From Candidatus Symbiobacter mobilis CR (lineage in GTDB: Bacteria > Pseudomonadota > Gammaproteobacteria > Burkholderiales > Burkholderiaceae_C): 64,000 nucleotides of DNA. The DNA is taken from the NCBI RefSeq assembly GCF_000477435.1, contig NC_022576.1, positions 310,001 to 374,000 on the forward strand, read 5' to 3'. The notes under the pieces were generated by a model, which was not told the DNA's origin, did not search any database, and worked only from the letters and a program-made list of their open reading frames with translations. Position numbers and translations under genes: made by a program. This document shows, piece by piece, positions 8,495-17,518 of this stretch (its first letter is position 1; every line of letters starts with the position of its first letter).

Positions 8495-8563
8495 GGGTCG
8501 ATTGTCCGTGGGAATGTGGGCGCTACTGGCTCCGTAGAATGGCTGATTCCAGGAGAATCGGTC

Positions 8564-9655
8564 GTGCATGAAGGGGTTATAGGGGCTATAGGGGTTATCG
8601 CCATCACCCAGGGGGATCCGGCAGGCATCGGCCCGGAAATCATCGTCCAAGCCTTTCGGGATCATCCCAAGCTGTTGCAGCATTGTTTGGTGGTCGGGGA
8701 TGTCGTGACGATGCGCAGGGCTACCCGCATCGTCGCGGGAAACGCGATACCCATCCCACTGGCGGTGTTGGAACACCCAGCGCAAGCGATGCATTGCCCC
8801 GCCCATTGCATACCGATTTGGCCACCGCAGGGGAGCCTGGCCCAGGCCATGCATGACCCGGCGCCGCTAGGGCAACCGAGCGCGCAGTCAGGGCACTGGG
8901 CCGGGGAATGTGTGGTGTGGGCCACCAATGCGGCGCTGCGCGGGGACGTGGCTGCCGTGGTCACTGCCCCGTTGCACAAGGCTGCGATGGCGATGGCTGG
9001 CCCCCCCTACAACGCATACCCCGGTCATACCGAGATGCTGCAGGAATTGGCGGCCATCCACTTGCAGCAGTCTGTGGCAGAGATTCCCGTGCGGATGATG
9101 CTGGTCAACGACGTATTGCGTGTCGTGCTGCATTCGACGCATTTGTCGCTGCGCGATGCCATTCGCGCAGTCACCCGCGAAAGCGTCGTGCAATCGCTGT
9201 TGCTGACCCACCAATGGTTGCCCAGATTGCTGGGCAGGCCGCCACGAATCGCCGTTGCAGGCCTCAACCCCCACGCAGGGGAAGAAGGGCTGTTCGGCAG
9301 GGAAGAGATCGACGTACTGGTGCCGGCCATTGAGGATGCAAGGCGTCTGGGGGTCGCTGCGACGGGTCCATATTCTCCCGATACGGTGTTTATGCGTGCC
9401 CGTACCTCTGGGGCAGGAGAGTTCGATGTCGTCTTGGCCATGTACCACGACCAGGGGCTGATTCCCCTGAAGTACCTGGGGCTGGAACGGGGGGTCAACA
9501 TCACCCTGGGTTTGCCGATCGTGCGTACCAGTCCCGATCATGGGACGGCGATGGGGCTGGCCGGTCGGGGGGTGGCCGATGCGACCAGTCTCGTCGAAGC
9601 CGTGCGCATCGCCCGGCTGCTGTGCGCGCATCCGCTGCCCGGCGCGGTAGGCTGA
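8564..9655 (+). CDS. pdxA: 4-hydroxythreonine-4-phosphate dehydrogenase
   Basis: PdxA oxidises 4-phosphohydroxy-L-threonine in pyridoxal 5'-phosphate synthesis. Hallmarks are ITQGDPAGIGPEI near the N-terminus, the metal-binding PYNAYPGHTEML, AGLNPHAGE(E)GLFG, and the C-terminal MYHDQGLIPLKYLG and RTSPDHGTA. GTG 8564 is chosen because AGGAG at 8551-8555 sits eight bases upstream. The product is 363 residues, about 30 longer than E. coli PdxA. Part of the excess is a Gly/Ile/Val leader encoded by three 9-bp repeats; the rest is an insertion around residues 60-110. Confidence 0.93.
   Translation: MHEGVIGAIGVIAITQGDPAGIGPEIIVQAFRDHPKLLQHCLVVGDVVTMRRATRIVAGNAIPIPLAVLEHPAQAMHCPAHCIPIWPPQGSLAQAMHDPAPLGQPSAQSGHWAGECVVWATNAALRGDVAAVVTAPLHKAAMAMAGPPYNAYPGHTEMLQELAAIHLQQSVAEIPVRMMLVNDVLRVVLHSTHLSLRDAIRAVTRESVVQSLLLTHQWLPRLLGRPPRIAVAGLNPHAGEEGLFGREEIDVLVPAIEDARRLGVAATGPYSPDTVFMRARTSGAGEFDVVLAMYHDQGLIPLKYLGLERGVNITLGLPIVRTSPDHGTAMGLAGRGVADATSLVEAVRIARLLCAHPLPGAVG
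8573..8599. repeat. 9-bp tandem repeat at the start of pdxA
   Basis: Three consecutive units, GGGGTTATA, GGGGCTATA and GGGGTTATC, begin three codons into pdxA and encode GVI-GAI-GVI just ahead of the conserved AITQGDPAG strand. The frame is preserved. Confidence 0.8.
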
Positions 9656-9986
9656 CTTGCATTGCCCCAGCATCGCCGCGCAGTGCGTTTGCGGCGCCGA
9701 TGCAAAAAGTTGCCAGCGATAGAATGCGCGGTTTTTTGGAATTGCCGGGGTGATGCGGGGAGCTTTCCACAAGGCCTTTCCACAAGGTTTTTCGTCAAGG
9801 CCGTGTACGGTGGTTGCATGGTGACTGCAATGCTGTCGATGGCGCCGCCTCCAGTTTTGATGTTGCGGTCACCCGGCTTTTTCGCATGCGTAGCGATGTC
9901 TTCCCGGTAGACCCGGGAAGGGTGGCACGAGTTGTCCACGATCTTCGCAACGCTTCCCACTTTTTTGTGTTTCAGGAGATCCAGCC
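9656..9986. other. Non-coding leader between pdxA and sspA
   Basis: No convincing gene is seen here. The region holds an imperfect GC-rich hairpin at 9670-9703 just after pdxA (GCATCG-CCGC pairing with GCGG-CGATGC, three-base bulge, no T run). It also has a direct repeat CTTTCCACAAGG at 9763-9774 and 9776-9787, and a hairpin CTTCCCGG / CCGGGAAG at 9900-9920. The sspA promoter must lie here, and the ribosome site AGGAG is at 9975-9979. Confidence 0.6.
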
Positions 9987-10598
9987 ATGATGGTGCTGTA
10001 TTCGGGTACCACGTGTCCTTTTTCGCATCGATGCCGTTTCGTATTGTTCGAAAAAGGCATGGATTTCGAGATCCGCGATGTCGATCTGTTCAACAAACCG
10101 GACGATATTTCGGTCATGAACCCCTATGGGCAGGTTCCGATCCTGGTCGAGCGGGAATTGATCTTGTACGAATCGAACATCATCAACGAGTACATTGACG
10201 AGCGTTTCCCCCACCCGCAATTGATGCCTGGGGACCCGGTGGATCGTGCGCGCGTTCGGCTATTCCTGTTCAATTTTGAAAAGGAATTGTTCGCGCATGT
10301 CACCGTGCTGGAAAGCCGGTCGCACAAGATCACGGAAAAGGCTATGGAGAAGTCGCGCACGTACATTCGGGAACGGTTGACGCAGTTGTCTTCCGTCTTT
10401 CTCAAAAACAAATTCATGATGGGAGATACCTTTTCCATCCTCGACGTTGCGATTGCCCCCTTGTTGTGGAGGCTGGACTACTACGGTATCGAACTCAGCA
10501 AAAATGCTTCGCCGTTATTGAAATACGGTGAACGCATCTTTTCCCGGCAGTCTTTCATCGACGCGCTGACGCCTTCCGAAAAGGTGATGCGCAAGTAG
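9987..10598 (+). CDS. sspA: Stringent starvation protein A
   Basis: SspA is a glutathione-transferase-fold protein that binds RNA polymerase and changes promoter choice in starvation and stationary phase. The N-terminal thioredoxin-like domain reads VLYSGTTCPFSHRCRFVLFE, with the family segment VDLFNKPDD and NPYGQVPILVERELILYES. The helical C-terminal domain follows, for 203 residues in all. The ATG is preceded by AGGAG. sspB follows after a 55-base gap, the usual arrangement. Family members generally lack glutathione-transferase activity. Confidence 0.95.
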   Translation: MMVLYSGTTCPFSHRCRFVLFEKGMDFEIRDVDLFNKPDDISVMNPYGQVPILVERELILYESNIINEYIDERFPHPQLMPGDPVDRARVRLFLFNFEKELFAHVTVLESRSHKITEKAMEKSRTYIRERLTQLSSVFLKNKFMMGDTFSILDVAIAPLLWRLDYYGIELSKNASPLLKYGERIFSRQSFIDALTPSEKVMRK

Positions 10599-10653
10599 CC
10601 CAAGCCAACGCAAGTACGCTCCAGCAAAAGCCCCCTTGCAGCAGGAAGACGCG

Positions 10654-11148
10654 ATGCAACGCACGCCGCCTTTGGCTCCCATCCGTCCTTACCTCGTTCG
10701 TGCTTGGTACGAATGGTGTGTGGATCAGGATCTGACCCCCTACCTCACCGTGGCGGTGGACGGCACGGTGCGTGTTCCGCAGGAATACGTCAAGGAAGAC
10801 AAGATCGTCCTCAACGTTGGGCCTGAGGCCGTGTCCAGCTTGTCCATCGGCAACGATGTGCTGGAATTCAAGGCGCGCTTTGCCGGGGTAGTCCGGCAGG
10901 TTTGGGTTCCCATAGGCCGCATTGTGTCGATCCATGCGCGGGAGAATGGGCAGGGTATGCTCTTCGGCCCGCCGGAGGAAGCTCCGCAGGCCAGCGATGC
11001 TGCCTATTCGCACTCCACGCATTCCAGCAACCCCCGACAATGGCCCTCAGGTTTGCACAGCATGCCCGGTTTGCTGGAGGAAATGGAAGGAAAGTCCGAT
11101 CCTCCGCCACCCCCCCGAGGTCGCCCAGCGCTTCGTCGGGTCAAATAA
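10654..11148 (+). CDS. sspB: ClpXP protease specificity-enhancing factor
   Basis: SspB delivers ssrA-tagged proteins to ClpXP. ATG 10654 has AGGAAG five bases upstream and gives 164 residues. The folded substrate-binding domain occupies about residues 1-110 (RPYLVRAWYEWCVDQDLTPY, then VGPEAVSSLSIGND, IHARENGQGM). A variable Pro/Ser-rich linker and a conserved C-terminal tail ending RPALRRVK follow; this tail is the ClpX-docking motif of the family. It is the second gene of the sspA-sspB unit. Confidence 0.95.
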   Translation: MQRTPPLAPIRPYLVRAWYEWCVDQDLTPYLTVAVDGTVRVPQEYVKEDKIVLNVGPEAVSSLSIGNDVLEFKARFAGVVRQVWVPIGRIVSIHARENGQGMLFGPPEEAPQASDAAYSHSTHSSNPRQWPSGLHSMPGLLEEMEGKSDPPPPPRGRPALRRVK

Positions 11149-11182
11149 GGCCCCGTGGGGTCCAATACAGCAACTTCCCCAT

Positions 11183-11258
11183 GCCGACTTAGCTCAGTTG
11201 GTAGAGCAACCGCCTTGTAAGCGGTAGGTCAACAGTTCGATTCTGTTAGTCGGCACCA
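11183..11258 (+). tRNA. tRNA-Thr (anticodon TGT)
   Basis: A 76-base cloverleaf with encoded CCA. The acceptor arms GCCGACT and AGTCGGC pair fully. The D arm is GCTC-AGTTGGTA-GAGC, the anticodon stem ACCGC/GCGGT encloses CTTGTAA with anticodon TGT, and the T arm is AACAG-TTCGATT-CTGTT. It reads ACA. It lies 34 bases after sspB and converges on glmM. Confidence 0.97.
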
Positions 11259-11292
11259 TAGCGGGGATGGGAATACAGGCCAAAGTACCTGC

Positions 11293-12627
11293 CTAGTTCT
11301 GCTCCAACAGGGCTGCGATATGTTGGGCGTGACGCTCGGCTTCGTGGGCATCCGGGGCTTCGACCATCACCCGCACGACGGGTTCGGTGCCACTGGGGCG
11401 GATCAATACCCGGCCTGTCTCGCCTAGCTCGGCGCGCACGGCGTCGATGGCTTCAGTGACGCCGGGAATTGTTTGCCAGGTCTGCCCTGCCGGAATCCGC
11501 ACGTTGAGCAAGGTTTGGGGGAACAGCGTCAATCCGGCCAAGAGTTCGGAGAGGGAACGCCCGCTGCGAACCATCGCTTGCAGCACTTGCAGGGCGGAAA
11601 TCAACCCGTCGCCGGTCGAATGTTTGTCGAGCGCAAGCAAATGGCCCGAGCCTTCCCCCCCCAGTTGCCAGCCGCGCTGTTCCAGCTCTTCGAGCACGTA
11701 GCGGTCTCCCACCTTGGCCCGCGCGAAGGCGATACCGCGCTGCGACAGCGCGAGTTCCACGGCCATGTTGGTCATCAGGGTGCCGACTACGCCGGGGACG
11801 GTTTCGTTGGCACGCAGGCGTTCGTCGACCATCAGATACAGCAGCTCGTCGCCATTGAACAAACGACCATTGCGATCGACCATCTGCACGCGATCCGCAT
11901 CGCCGTCCAGGGCAATGCCCACATCGGCATGGTGTGTCAGTACGGCTTGCACCAGCGTCTGCGGGTGCGTGGCCCCGCATTCGCGATTGATGTTCCGTCC
12001 GTCGGGAGAGCAACCGATGGCGATGACCTCCGCACCCAATTCATGAAAGACCTTGGGAGCCAACTGGTACGCCGCCCCGTTCGCAGCATCGACGACGATG
12101 CGCAGGCCGCCCAGCGAAAGATGGGTGGCGAAGGTGCTTTTGCAGAACTCGATGTAGCGGCCCGTGGCGTCGTCCAGCCGACGGGAGCGGCCCAAATCGG
12201 AGGAAGACGCCCACTGCGGAGGCTGATCGAGCATGTCTTCCACGTCGCATTCCCAGGCATCGGGCAGTTTGCTGCCTTGGGCGCTGAAAAATTTGATGCC
12301 GTTGTCCTCGAAAGGGTTGTGGCTGGCACTGATCACCACGCCGAGTGCAGCCCGTTGGGCGCGGGTAAGGTAGGCCACCCCTGGAGTAGGGAGTGGGCCT
12401 AGCAGCACGACATCGACCCCTGCGGAGTTGAACCCGCTTTCGAGCGCGCTTTCCAGCATGTAGCCCGAGATGCGCGTGTCCTTGCCCAGCAGTACGGTGG
12501 GCTTGGGAAGGGTACGGCGCAGCACGCGGCCGACGGCATGGGCCAGTAGCAATACGAAATCCGGGGTGATGGGCGGAATGCCGACCGTGCCACGGATGCC
12601 GTCGGTGCCAAAAAAACGTCGATTCAT
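11293..12627 (-). CDS. glmM: Phosphoglucosamine mutase
   Basis: GlmM converts glucosamine-6-phosphate to glucosamine-1-phosphate for UDP-GlcNAc, the precursor of peptidoglycan and LPS. ATG 12627 gives 444 residues starting [12 protein letters not shown], the standard GlmM N-terminus, although the frame is open further upstream inside folP. The phosphoserine loop is [15 protein letters not shown], the metal loop DGDADR, the substrate loop GEGSGH, and the C-terminal phosphate loop [14 protein letters not shown]. It begins seven bases after the folP stop, within the ftsH-folP-glmM block. Confidence 0.96.
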   Translation of the reverse strand: MNRRFFGTDGIRGTVGIPPITPDFVLLLAHAVGRVLRRTLPKPTVLLGKDTRISGYMLESALESGFNSAGVDVVLLGPLPTPGVAYLTRAQRAALGVVISASHNPFEDNGIKFFSAQGSKLPDAWECDVEDMLDQPPQWASSSDLGRSRRLDDATGRYIEFCKSTFATHLSLGGLRIVVDAANGAAYQLAPKVFHELGAEVIAIGCSPDGRNINRECGATHPQTLVQAVLTHHADVGIALDGDADRVQMVDRNGRLFNGDELLYLMVDERLRANETVPGVVGTLMTNMAVELALSQRGIAFARAKVGDRYVLEELEQRGWQLGGEGSGHLLALDKHSTGDGLISALQVLQAMVRSGRSLSELLAGLTLFPQTLLNVRIPAGQTWQTIPGVTEAIDAVRAELGETGRVLIRPSGTEPVVRVMVEAPDAHEAERHAQHIAALLEQN

Positions 12628-12634
12628 CGAAAAA

Positions 12635-13531
12635 CTACCCCCTGTTGAAAACCCCGCCCTGCAAACGCACTTCCATCCACAGCCGCAATGCCTGCACGGT
12701 TTCGCGGACGTCATGCACGCGGACGATGCGTGCGCCACGTTCGACGGCCAGCACGGCGGCTGCCAGGCTGGCTGGCAGGCGTTCGTGGACGGACAACGCT
12801 GCCCCTGTGCTCAGGTTGGCCAGGGAGGACTTGCGTGACCAGCCGACCAGCAAGGGATACCCGAGGTCGAGCAGATCGCATTGCCGTTGCAGCAGCGAGA
12901 AATTTTGGTGCGCAGTTTTGCCAAAGCCAATGCCGGGATCGAGGACGATGCGTTCGCGTGCCACACCCATGACCACCAATTCCGCGCTGACCTGCTGAAG
13001 AAAGGTATGTACCGCAGGGACGGCATCCCCATGCATCGGTTCGATCTGCATGGTTTGGGGGTCGCGGTGCATGTGCATCAGGCACACGCCGCAGTGGGGG
13101 TGGGCAGCAATGATGGACGAGGGCACAGGGATGTTCGGCGCGCCACCCCACCGCAAGGCCCAGATGTCGTTGACGATGTCCACGCCCGCATCAAGCATGG
13201 CCTGCATCACCTGGGGCTTGTACGTATCTATGGCGATGGGAATGCCCCAACGCACCACTTCTTGCACGACAGGGCCAATGCGCAGCAGCTCTTCTTCCAC
13301 CCCCAACGGGGCTGCGCCGGGGCGCGAAGACTCTCCGCCAATATCGAGGATGTCCGCGCCGTCGAGGATCAGCCGTTCGCAATGGCGCAGGGCATCGCGG
13401 GTGGTGAAGTGCGCTCCCCCGTCAAAAAAGGAATCCGGGGTGACGTTGACGATCCCCATCACTTGGGGACGGCCCAAATTGATCTGGTAGCGGCTGGTGC
13501 GCCAAAACGCCTGGGTCGGCATGGTGGTCAC
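12635..13531 (-). CDS. folP: Dihydropteroate synthase
   Basis: FolP joins 4-aminobenzoate to hydroxymethyldihydropterin pyrophosphate in folate synthesis and is the sulfonamide target. Motifs are [30 protein letters not shown], the region DPGIGFGKT, and GWSRKSSLA near the end. At 298 residues it is close to the usual size. GTG 13531 is used; an ATG nine bases further in is equally possible because neither has a clear ribosome site. It lies between ftsH and glmM, all on the minus strand with short gaps. Confidence 0.95.
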   Translation of the reverse strand: MTTMPTQAFWRTSRYQINLGRPQVMGIVNVTPDSFFDGGAHFTTRDALRHCERLILDGADILDIGGESSRPGAAPLGVEEELLRIGPVVQEVVRWGIPIAIDTYKPQVMQAMLDAGVDIVNDIWALRWGGAPNIPVPSSIIAAHPHCGVCLMHMHRDPQTMQIEPMHGDAVPAVHTFLQQVSAELVVMGVARERIVLDPGIGFGKTAHQNFSLLQRQCDLLDLGYPLLVGWSRKSSLANLSTGAALSVHERLPASLAAAVLAVERGARIVRVHDVRETVQALRLWMEVRLQGGVFNRG

Positions 13532-13555
13532 GCAAGGGCCGTGGGACCGTGGTCG

Positions 13556-15472
13556 TCAGGCAGTCTTGGGTTCCGAATCGGCAGGCAGGGCATCCCCACC
13601 TTCTGGGCGATCAGGACAAGGGGTATCGCCAGAGGGAGCGGTTTCGCGAGGGGGGCGGGGTTCCTTGCCGGCCATGATGTCATTGATCTGGTCGCTGTCG
13701 ATCGTTTCCCATTCGAGCAAGGCCTTGGCCATTGCGTGCATCTTGGAATCGTTGTCCTCGATCAGCTTCCTGGCCAGTGCGTACTGCGTGTCGATGATGC
13801 GACGAACCTCGGCATCCACCTTCTGCATCGTTTCTTCGCTCATGTGGGTGGTCTTGGTGACAGACCTGCCCAGAAAGACTTCCCCCTCGTTTTCTGCATA
13901 CACCATCGGCCCCAACGCTTCGGACATGCCGTAGCGCATGACCATGTCGCGGGCGATTTGCGTGGCGCGTTCAAAGTCGTTGCTCGCCCCCGTCGTCATC
14001 TGGTGCATGAATACCTCTTCGGCGATGCGCCCGCCAAACAACATGCTGATTTGGTTGAGCATGTATTCCTTGTCGTAGCTGTAACGATCCTGCGCGGGCA
14101 AGCTCATCGTCACTCCGAGCGCCCTGCCACGGGGGATGATGGTGACTTTGTGGACGGGGTCGCATTTGGGCAGCAGCTTGCCGATGAGTGCATGGCCGGA
14201 TTCGTGGTATGCCGTGCTGCGGCGTTCTTCTTCGGGCATGACCATGCTTTTGCGTTCGGGGCCCATCAGGATCTTGTCCTTGGCTTTCTCGAAATCCTGC
14301 ATTTCCACCGTGCGGGCATTGCGGCGGGCGGCCATTAGCGCGGCCTCGTTGCAGAGGTTGGCCAGATCGGCGCCGCTCATCCCCGGGGTGCCGCGAGCGA
14401 TGATCGTGGCATCGACGTTGGCATGGAGGGGCAGCTTGCGCATGTGGACGTTGAGGATCTGCTCGCGGCCGCGAATGTCCGGCAAGGTCACATACACCTG
14501 TCTGTCGAAGCGCCCTGGACGCAGCAGGGCGGAGTCCAGAATATCCGGGCGGTTCGTCGCGGCCATGACGATGACCCCGGCGTTGGTGTCGAAGCCGTCC
14601 ATTTCCACGAGCATCTGGTTGAGGGTTTGTTCGCGCTCGTCGTTGCCCCCACCCAACCCTGCGCCACGTTGGCGGCCCACCGCATCAATCTCATCAATGA
14701 AGATGATGCAGGACTTGTGCTTCTTGGCGTTGTCGAACATGTCCCGCACCCGGGATGCCCCGACGCCGACGAACATTTCGACGAAATCCGACCCGGAAAT
14801 GCTGAAGAACGGCACTTTGGCTTCCCCAGCGATGGATTTGGCCAGCAAGGTCTTGCCTGTGCCCGGTGGGCCAACGAGCAATACGCCACGGGGGACGCGC
14901 CCACCCAGTTGCGTGAATTTGGAAGGGTCTTTGAGGAAGTCGACGACTTCCTTGACTTCCTCCTTGGCTTCGTCGCAGCCCGCGACATCGGCGAATGTGA
15001 CCTGGTTGGCGTTTTCGTCGAGCAACCGGGCTTTGCTTTTGCCAAAGCCAAAGGCGCCACCCTTGCCGCCTCCCTGCATCTGCCGCATGAAGTAGACCCA
15101 CACGCCGATGAGCAGGAGCATCGGGCCCCAACTGATCAGCAGGGTGACGAGCAGGGAACCTTCCTCTCGCGCTCGCACGTCGAAGCGCACGTCATTGGCG
15201 ATCAGATCCCCGACCAAACCCCGATCGAGGTATGTCGCCATGGTGCGAATCTTGCGATCGTCGCTGGTTACGGCCAGAATTTCTGTGCCGGAAGCACCTT
15301 CCTGAATGACGGCGCTTTTGATGCGCTTGCCGCGCACTTCTTCGAGAAAGTCCGAGTACCCCAAGTAGGCGACCCCGGTAGAGGGTCGCGATTCGAAATG
15401 CTTGAAAACGGTGAACAGCACGGCCCCGATGACCGCCCAAACCACGATTTTGCTGAGCCAAGACTGGTTCAA
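13556..15472 (-). CDS. ftsH: ATP-dependent zinc metalloprotease FtsH
   Basis: A membrane-anchored AAA protease that degrades unstable cytoplasmic and membrane proteins, including the heat-shock sigma factor and LpxC in known systems. There are two N-terminal membrane helices with a short periplasmic domain, Walker A GPPGTGKT, Walker [10 protein letters not shown], an arginine-finger region, and the zinc site HESGH. The TTG at 15472 gives the standard start [15 protein letters not shown] and has GGGAG six bases upstream, so it is preferred to the TTG at 15487. The product is 638 residues. The rlmE (ftsJ) gene that often precedes ftsH is absent here. Confidence 0.96.
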   Translation of the reverse strand: MNQSWLSKIVVWAVIGAVLFTVFKHFESRPSTGVAYLGYSDFLEEVRGKRIKSAVIQEGASGTEILAVTSDDRKIRTMATYLDRGLVGDLIANDVRFDVRAREEGSLLVTLLISWGPMLLLIGVWVYFMRQMQGGGKGGAFGFGKSKARLLDENANQVTFADVAGCDEAKEEVKEVVDFLKDPSKFTQLGGRVPRGVLLVGPPGTGKTLLAKSIAGEAKVPFFSISGSDFVEMFVGVGASRVRDMFDNAKKHKSCIIFIDEIDAVGRQRGAGLGGGNDEREQTLNQMLVEMDGFDTNAGVIVMAATNRPDILDSALLRPGRFDRQVYVTLPDIRGREQILNVHMRKLPLHANVDATIIARGTPGMSGADLANLCNEAALMAARRNARTVEMQDFEKAKDKILMGPERKSMVMPEEERRSTAYHESGHALIGKLLPKCDPVHKVTIIPRGRALGVTMSLPAQDRYSYDKEYMLNQISMLFGGRIAEEVFMHQMTTGASNDFERATQIARDMVMRYGMSEALGPMVYAENEGEVFLGRSVTKTTHMSEETMQKVDAEVRRIIDTQYALARKLIEDNDSKMHAMAKALLEWETIDSDQINDIMAGKEPRPPRETAPSGDTPCPDRPEGGDALPADSEPKTA

Positions 15473-15807
15473 GTTGCACTCCCACAATCGCCCGGAGGAT
15501 TCTCCAGGGAAGCCAAAGATTCTAGGCTGTCGCCTTTTTGTTTGTCATGGCCTCGCGGCCATGGGATATGCCTCGGATGTGGGCGATATGGCTGATGTGG
15601 GGGGGCCAAAACCCCGATGGCACAATGCCTGCACGCTTTTGGGGCATTGCACCCCTACGCCGTGGTTTGCATGGCACGCTGCTTTGTCCTCTTTTCCCTC
15701 TTGTTCCCATTTCTTCCTCCTTTTTTTGCTTCGCCCGATAGGGGATGGTGTGTGGATTCCTCTTCGGTGTGGATTCTTCTTCGATAACCCGCCTCGACCG
15801 TGTTTGT
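15473..15807. other. Divergent promoter region between ftsH and rsmD
   Basis: No gene is seen. The region carries both divergent promoters, a run of degenerate GATRTGG steps around 15566-15603, and long pyrimidine tracts at 15685-15740. The rsmD frame is open from 15745, but that part has no family similarity. Confidence 0.5.
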
Positions 15808-16503
15808 ATGAGCGGTTCATCGTCTACGGAACGACTTTCGGTGCAGCCCCTGGTGCGGCCTACAGCGCCTCACACGGTGCGCCTGATTGGAGGCGCATTC
15901 CGTGGCAGAAAGTTGCCGGTGCTTGATGCACCCGGCTTGCGCCCCACGCCGAATCGGGTACGGGAGACGCTCTTCAATTGGCTGGGGCAAGATTTGCGTG
16001 GACGGCGCTGTATCGATGCGTTCGCCGGTACCGGCGCCCTGGGTTTCGAGGCTGCGTCGCGCGGGGCTGTTGCGGTGGCCATGGTGGATCGCAATCCCGC
16101 CGTCGTTGCGCGGTTGCGTGCAGCATGCAAAGCCTTGGGGGCAGGGCAGGTTCAAGTGCAGTGCGGTGATGCCATGGCTGCCTTGCAGCGTTGCGCAGCG
16201 GGGAGCATGGATGTCGTCTTTCTCGACCCTCCTTTTCAGGAAGACGTAGCAATGGCGGACCTTTTGCGGTGGGCGGCGCGAGCTATTGGCCCCCATGGCT
16301 GCGTCTATCTGGAGTCCGGCCAGCCTTGGGAACCAAAGGCATTGCATCCCTTGCGCCTGCATCGCCACACCCGCGCTGGCGCTGTCCATGCGCATTTGCT
16401 GGTGCCTGGGGCTGATGGGGCTGCTTCGCTGGTGGATGGGAATGCGCACGTCAGTGCGACTGTGTGCGCGCATGTCGGCATGGAAGGACGCAAGAATGGC
16501 TGA
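15808..16503 (+). CDS. rsmD: 16S rRNA (guanine-966-N2)-methyltransferase
   Basis: RsmD methylates G966 of 16S rRNA in the 30S subunit. The conserved start of the domain is VRLIGGAFRGRKLPV, then GLRPTPNRVRETLFNWL, the SAM motif DAFAGTGALGFEAASRGA and the catalytic DPPF. ATG 15808 yields 231 residues with a variable 30-residue lead-in; the start is therefore approximate. The gene overlaps coaD by eight bases, a common rsmD-coaD pairing that suggests translational coupling. Confidence 0.94.
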   Translation: MSGSSSTERLSVQPLVRPTAPHTVRLIGGAFRGRKLPVLDAPGLRPTPNRVRETLFNWLGQDLRGRRCIDAFAGTGALGFEAASRGAVAVAMVDRNPAVVARLRAACKALGAGQVQVQCGDAMAALQRCAAGSMDVVFLDPPFQEDVAMADLLRWAARAIGPHGCVYLESGQPWEPKALHPLRLHRHTRAGAVHAHLLVPGADGAASLVDGNAHVSATVCAHVGMEGRKNG

Positions 16504-17002
16504 AGTCCTCGCTGTCTACCCCGGCACTTTCGACCCTTGGACGTTGGGGCACGAAGATGTGGTTCGGCGCGGACGTTCGCTGTTCGCCAGGGTCATCGTC
16601 GCAGTGGCTGCGGGGTATCACAAACGCACGATGTTTTCCCTGGAAGAGCGCCGCGATATGGTGGTGGACAGCTTGGCAGGGATCGACGGTGTTGAGGTCG
16701 CGGTGGTCGAGGGATTGATGCGCGACTTTGTCTTGGCGCATGGGGCCACGGCGCTGCTGCGGGGGGTGCGCACTGCCGCCGATGTCGATTACGAGTTCCG
16801 CCTTGCGGGCGTGAATCGCCACCTTATGCCCGGCGTGGAAACAGTGTTCCTGATGGCTGCGCAACCCTACAGCGTTGTTTCCGGGACATTCGTTCGGGAG
16901 ATTCTGGCACTGGGGGGGGATGTGCGTCCCTTCGTAGGGACTGCCGTCCATGCGCGGCTTGTGTCCAGACGTGCCGATGCTTCTACCTCGAAAAGACTGT
17001 AG
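16496..17002 (+). CDS. coaD: Phosphopantetheine adenylyltransferase
   Basis: CoaD transfers AMP from ATP to 4'-phosphopantetheine, the penultimate step of coenzyme A synthesis. The N-terminus AEVLAVYPGTFDPWTLGHEDV holds the T/HxGH nucleotidyltransferase motif (here TLGH; the family usually has TNGH). Other marks are LLRGVRTAADVDYEF and the ATP-binding SVVSGTFVREI, normally S-S-S/T-x-V-R-E. ATG 16496 overlaps the rsmD stop, and the product of 168 residues matches the family. Confidence 0.95.
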   Translation: MAEVLAVYPGTFDPWTLGHEDVVRRGRSLFARVIVAVAAGYHKRTMFSLEERRDMVVDSLAGIDGVEVAVVEGLMRDFVLAHGATALLRGVRTAADVDYEFRLAGVNRHLMPGVETVFLMAAQPYSVVSGTFVREILALGGDVRPFVGTAVHARLVSRRADASTSKRL

Positions 17003-17041
17003 GATTTTTGGGCTTACCGCAACGATGACCAAGGAATTGCC

Positions 17042-17518
17042 ATGAATGCACCAATGAAATTGCTCTTAGCCATAGATGGTTCCCGTGCGTCTCTCGACGC
17101 CGTGCAGTGGGTGGTAGCGTTGGTGCAAGCGGGGCTGAAAGCCAACGTGGTGCTGGCGAATGTGCAGGAACCCGCTTCCCTGTACGAAATGGTAGTCGCG
17201 CACGATCCCGAAGTCATCGACAAAGCCAGTACCGATGCCGCACGGCACATCTTGCAGCCCGCGCAGGCATTGTTGGACGCTGCGGGGGTGTCGTATTCGA
17301 CAACAGTCGCGCATGGCGAGCCTTCGCACACGCTGGCCGACATCCTCGAAGACGAGGGATGCGAGATGGTCGTGCTGGGACGCGGTGAAGACGCCCTGGG
17401 GTCGGTCGCTGCAGAACTGCTGGCCTTGTCCAGCGTGCCGGTGCTCGTGGTTGCCCCCGCAGTGGAGGGCGAGGGCCCCAGCGGTCAGAACGCGACGTGC
17501 AGCCCGACCGAGACGTAG
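17042..17518 (+). CDS. Universal stress protein (UspA family)
   Basis: A single Usp domain of 158 residues. It starts MKLLLAIDGSRASLDAVQWV, with the DGS loop that contacts ATP, and ends in the hydrophobic strand VPVLVVAP. The glycine loop before that strand (LGRGEDALGSVAAELL) is shorter than the classic GxxG-x9-GS/T, so nucleotide binding is uncertain. The gene follows coaD by 39 bases. Its last 34 bases overlap, tail to tail, the end of the beta-barrel gene on the minus strand. Its exact role is unknown. Confidence 0.88.
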   Translation: MNAPMKLLLAIDGSRASLDAVQWVVALVQAGLKANVVLANVQEPASLYEMVVAHDPEVIDKASTDAARHILQPAQALLDAAGVSYSTTVAHGEPSHTLADILEDEGCEMVVLGRGEDALGSVAAELLALSSVPVLVVAPAVEGEGPSGQNATCSPTET

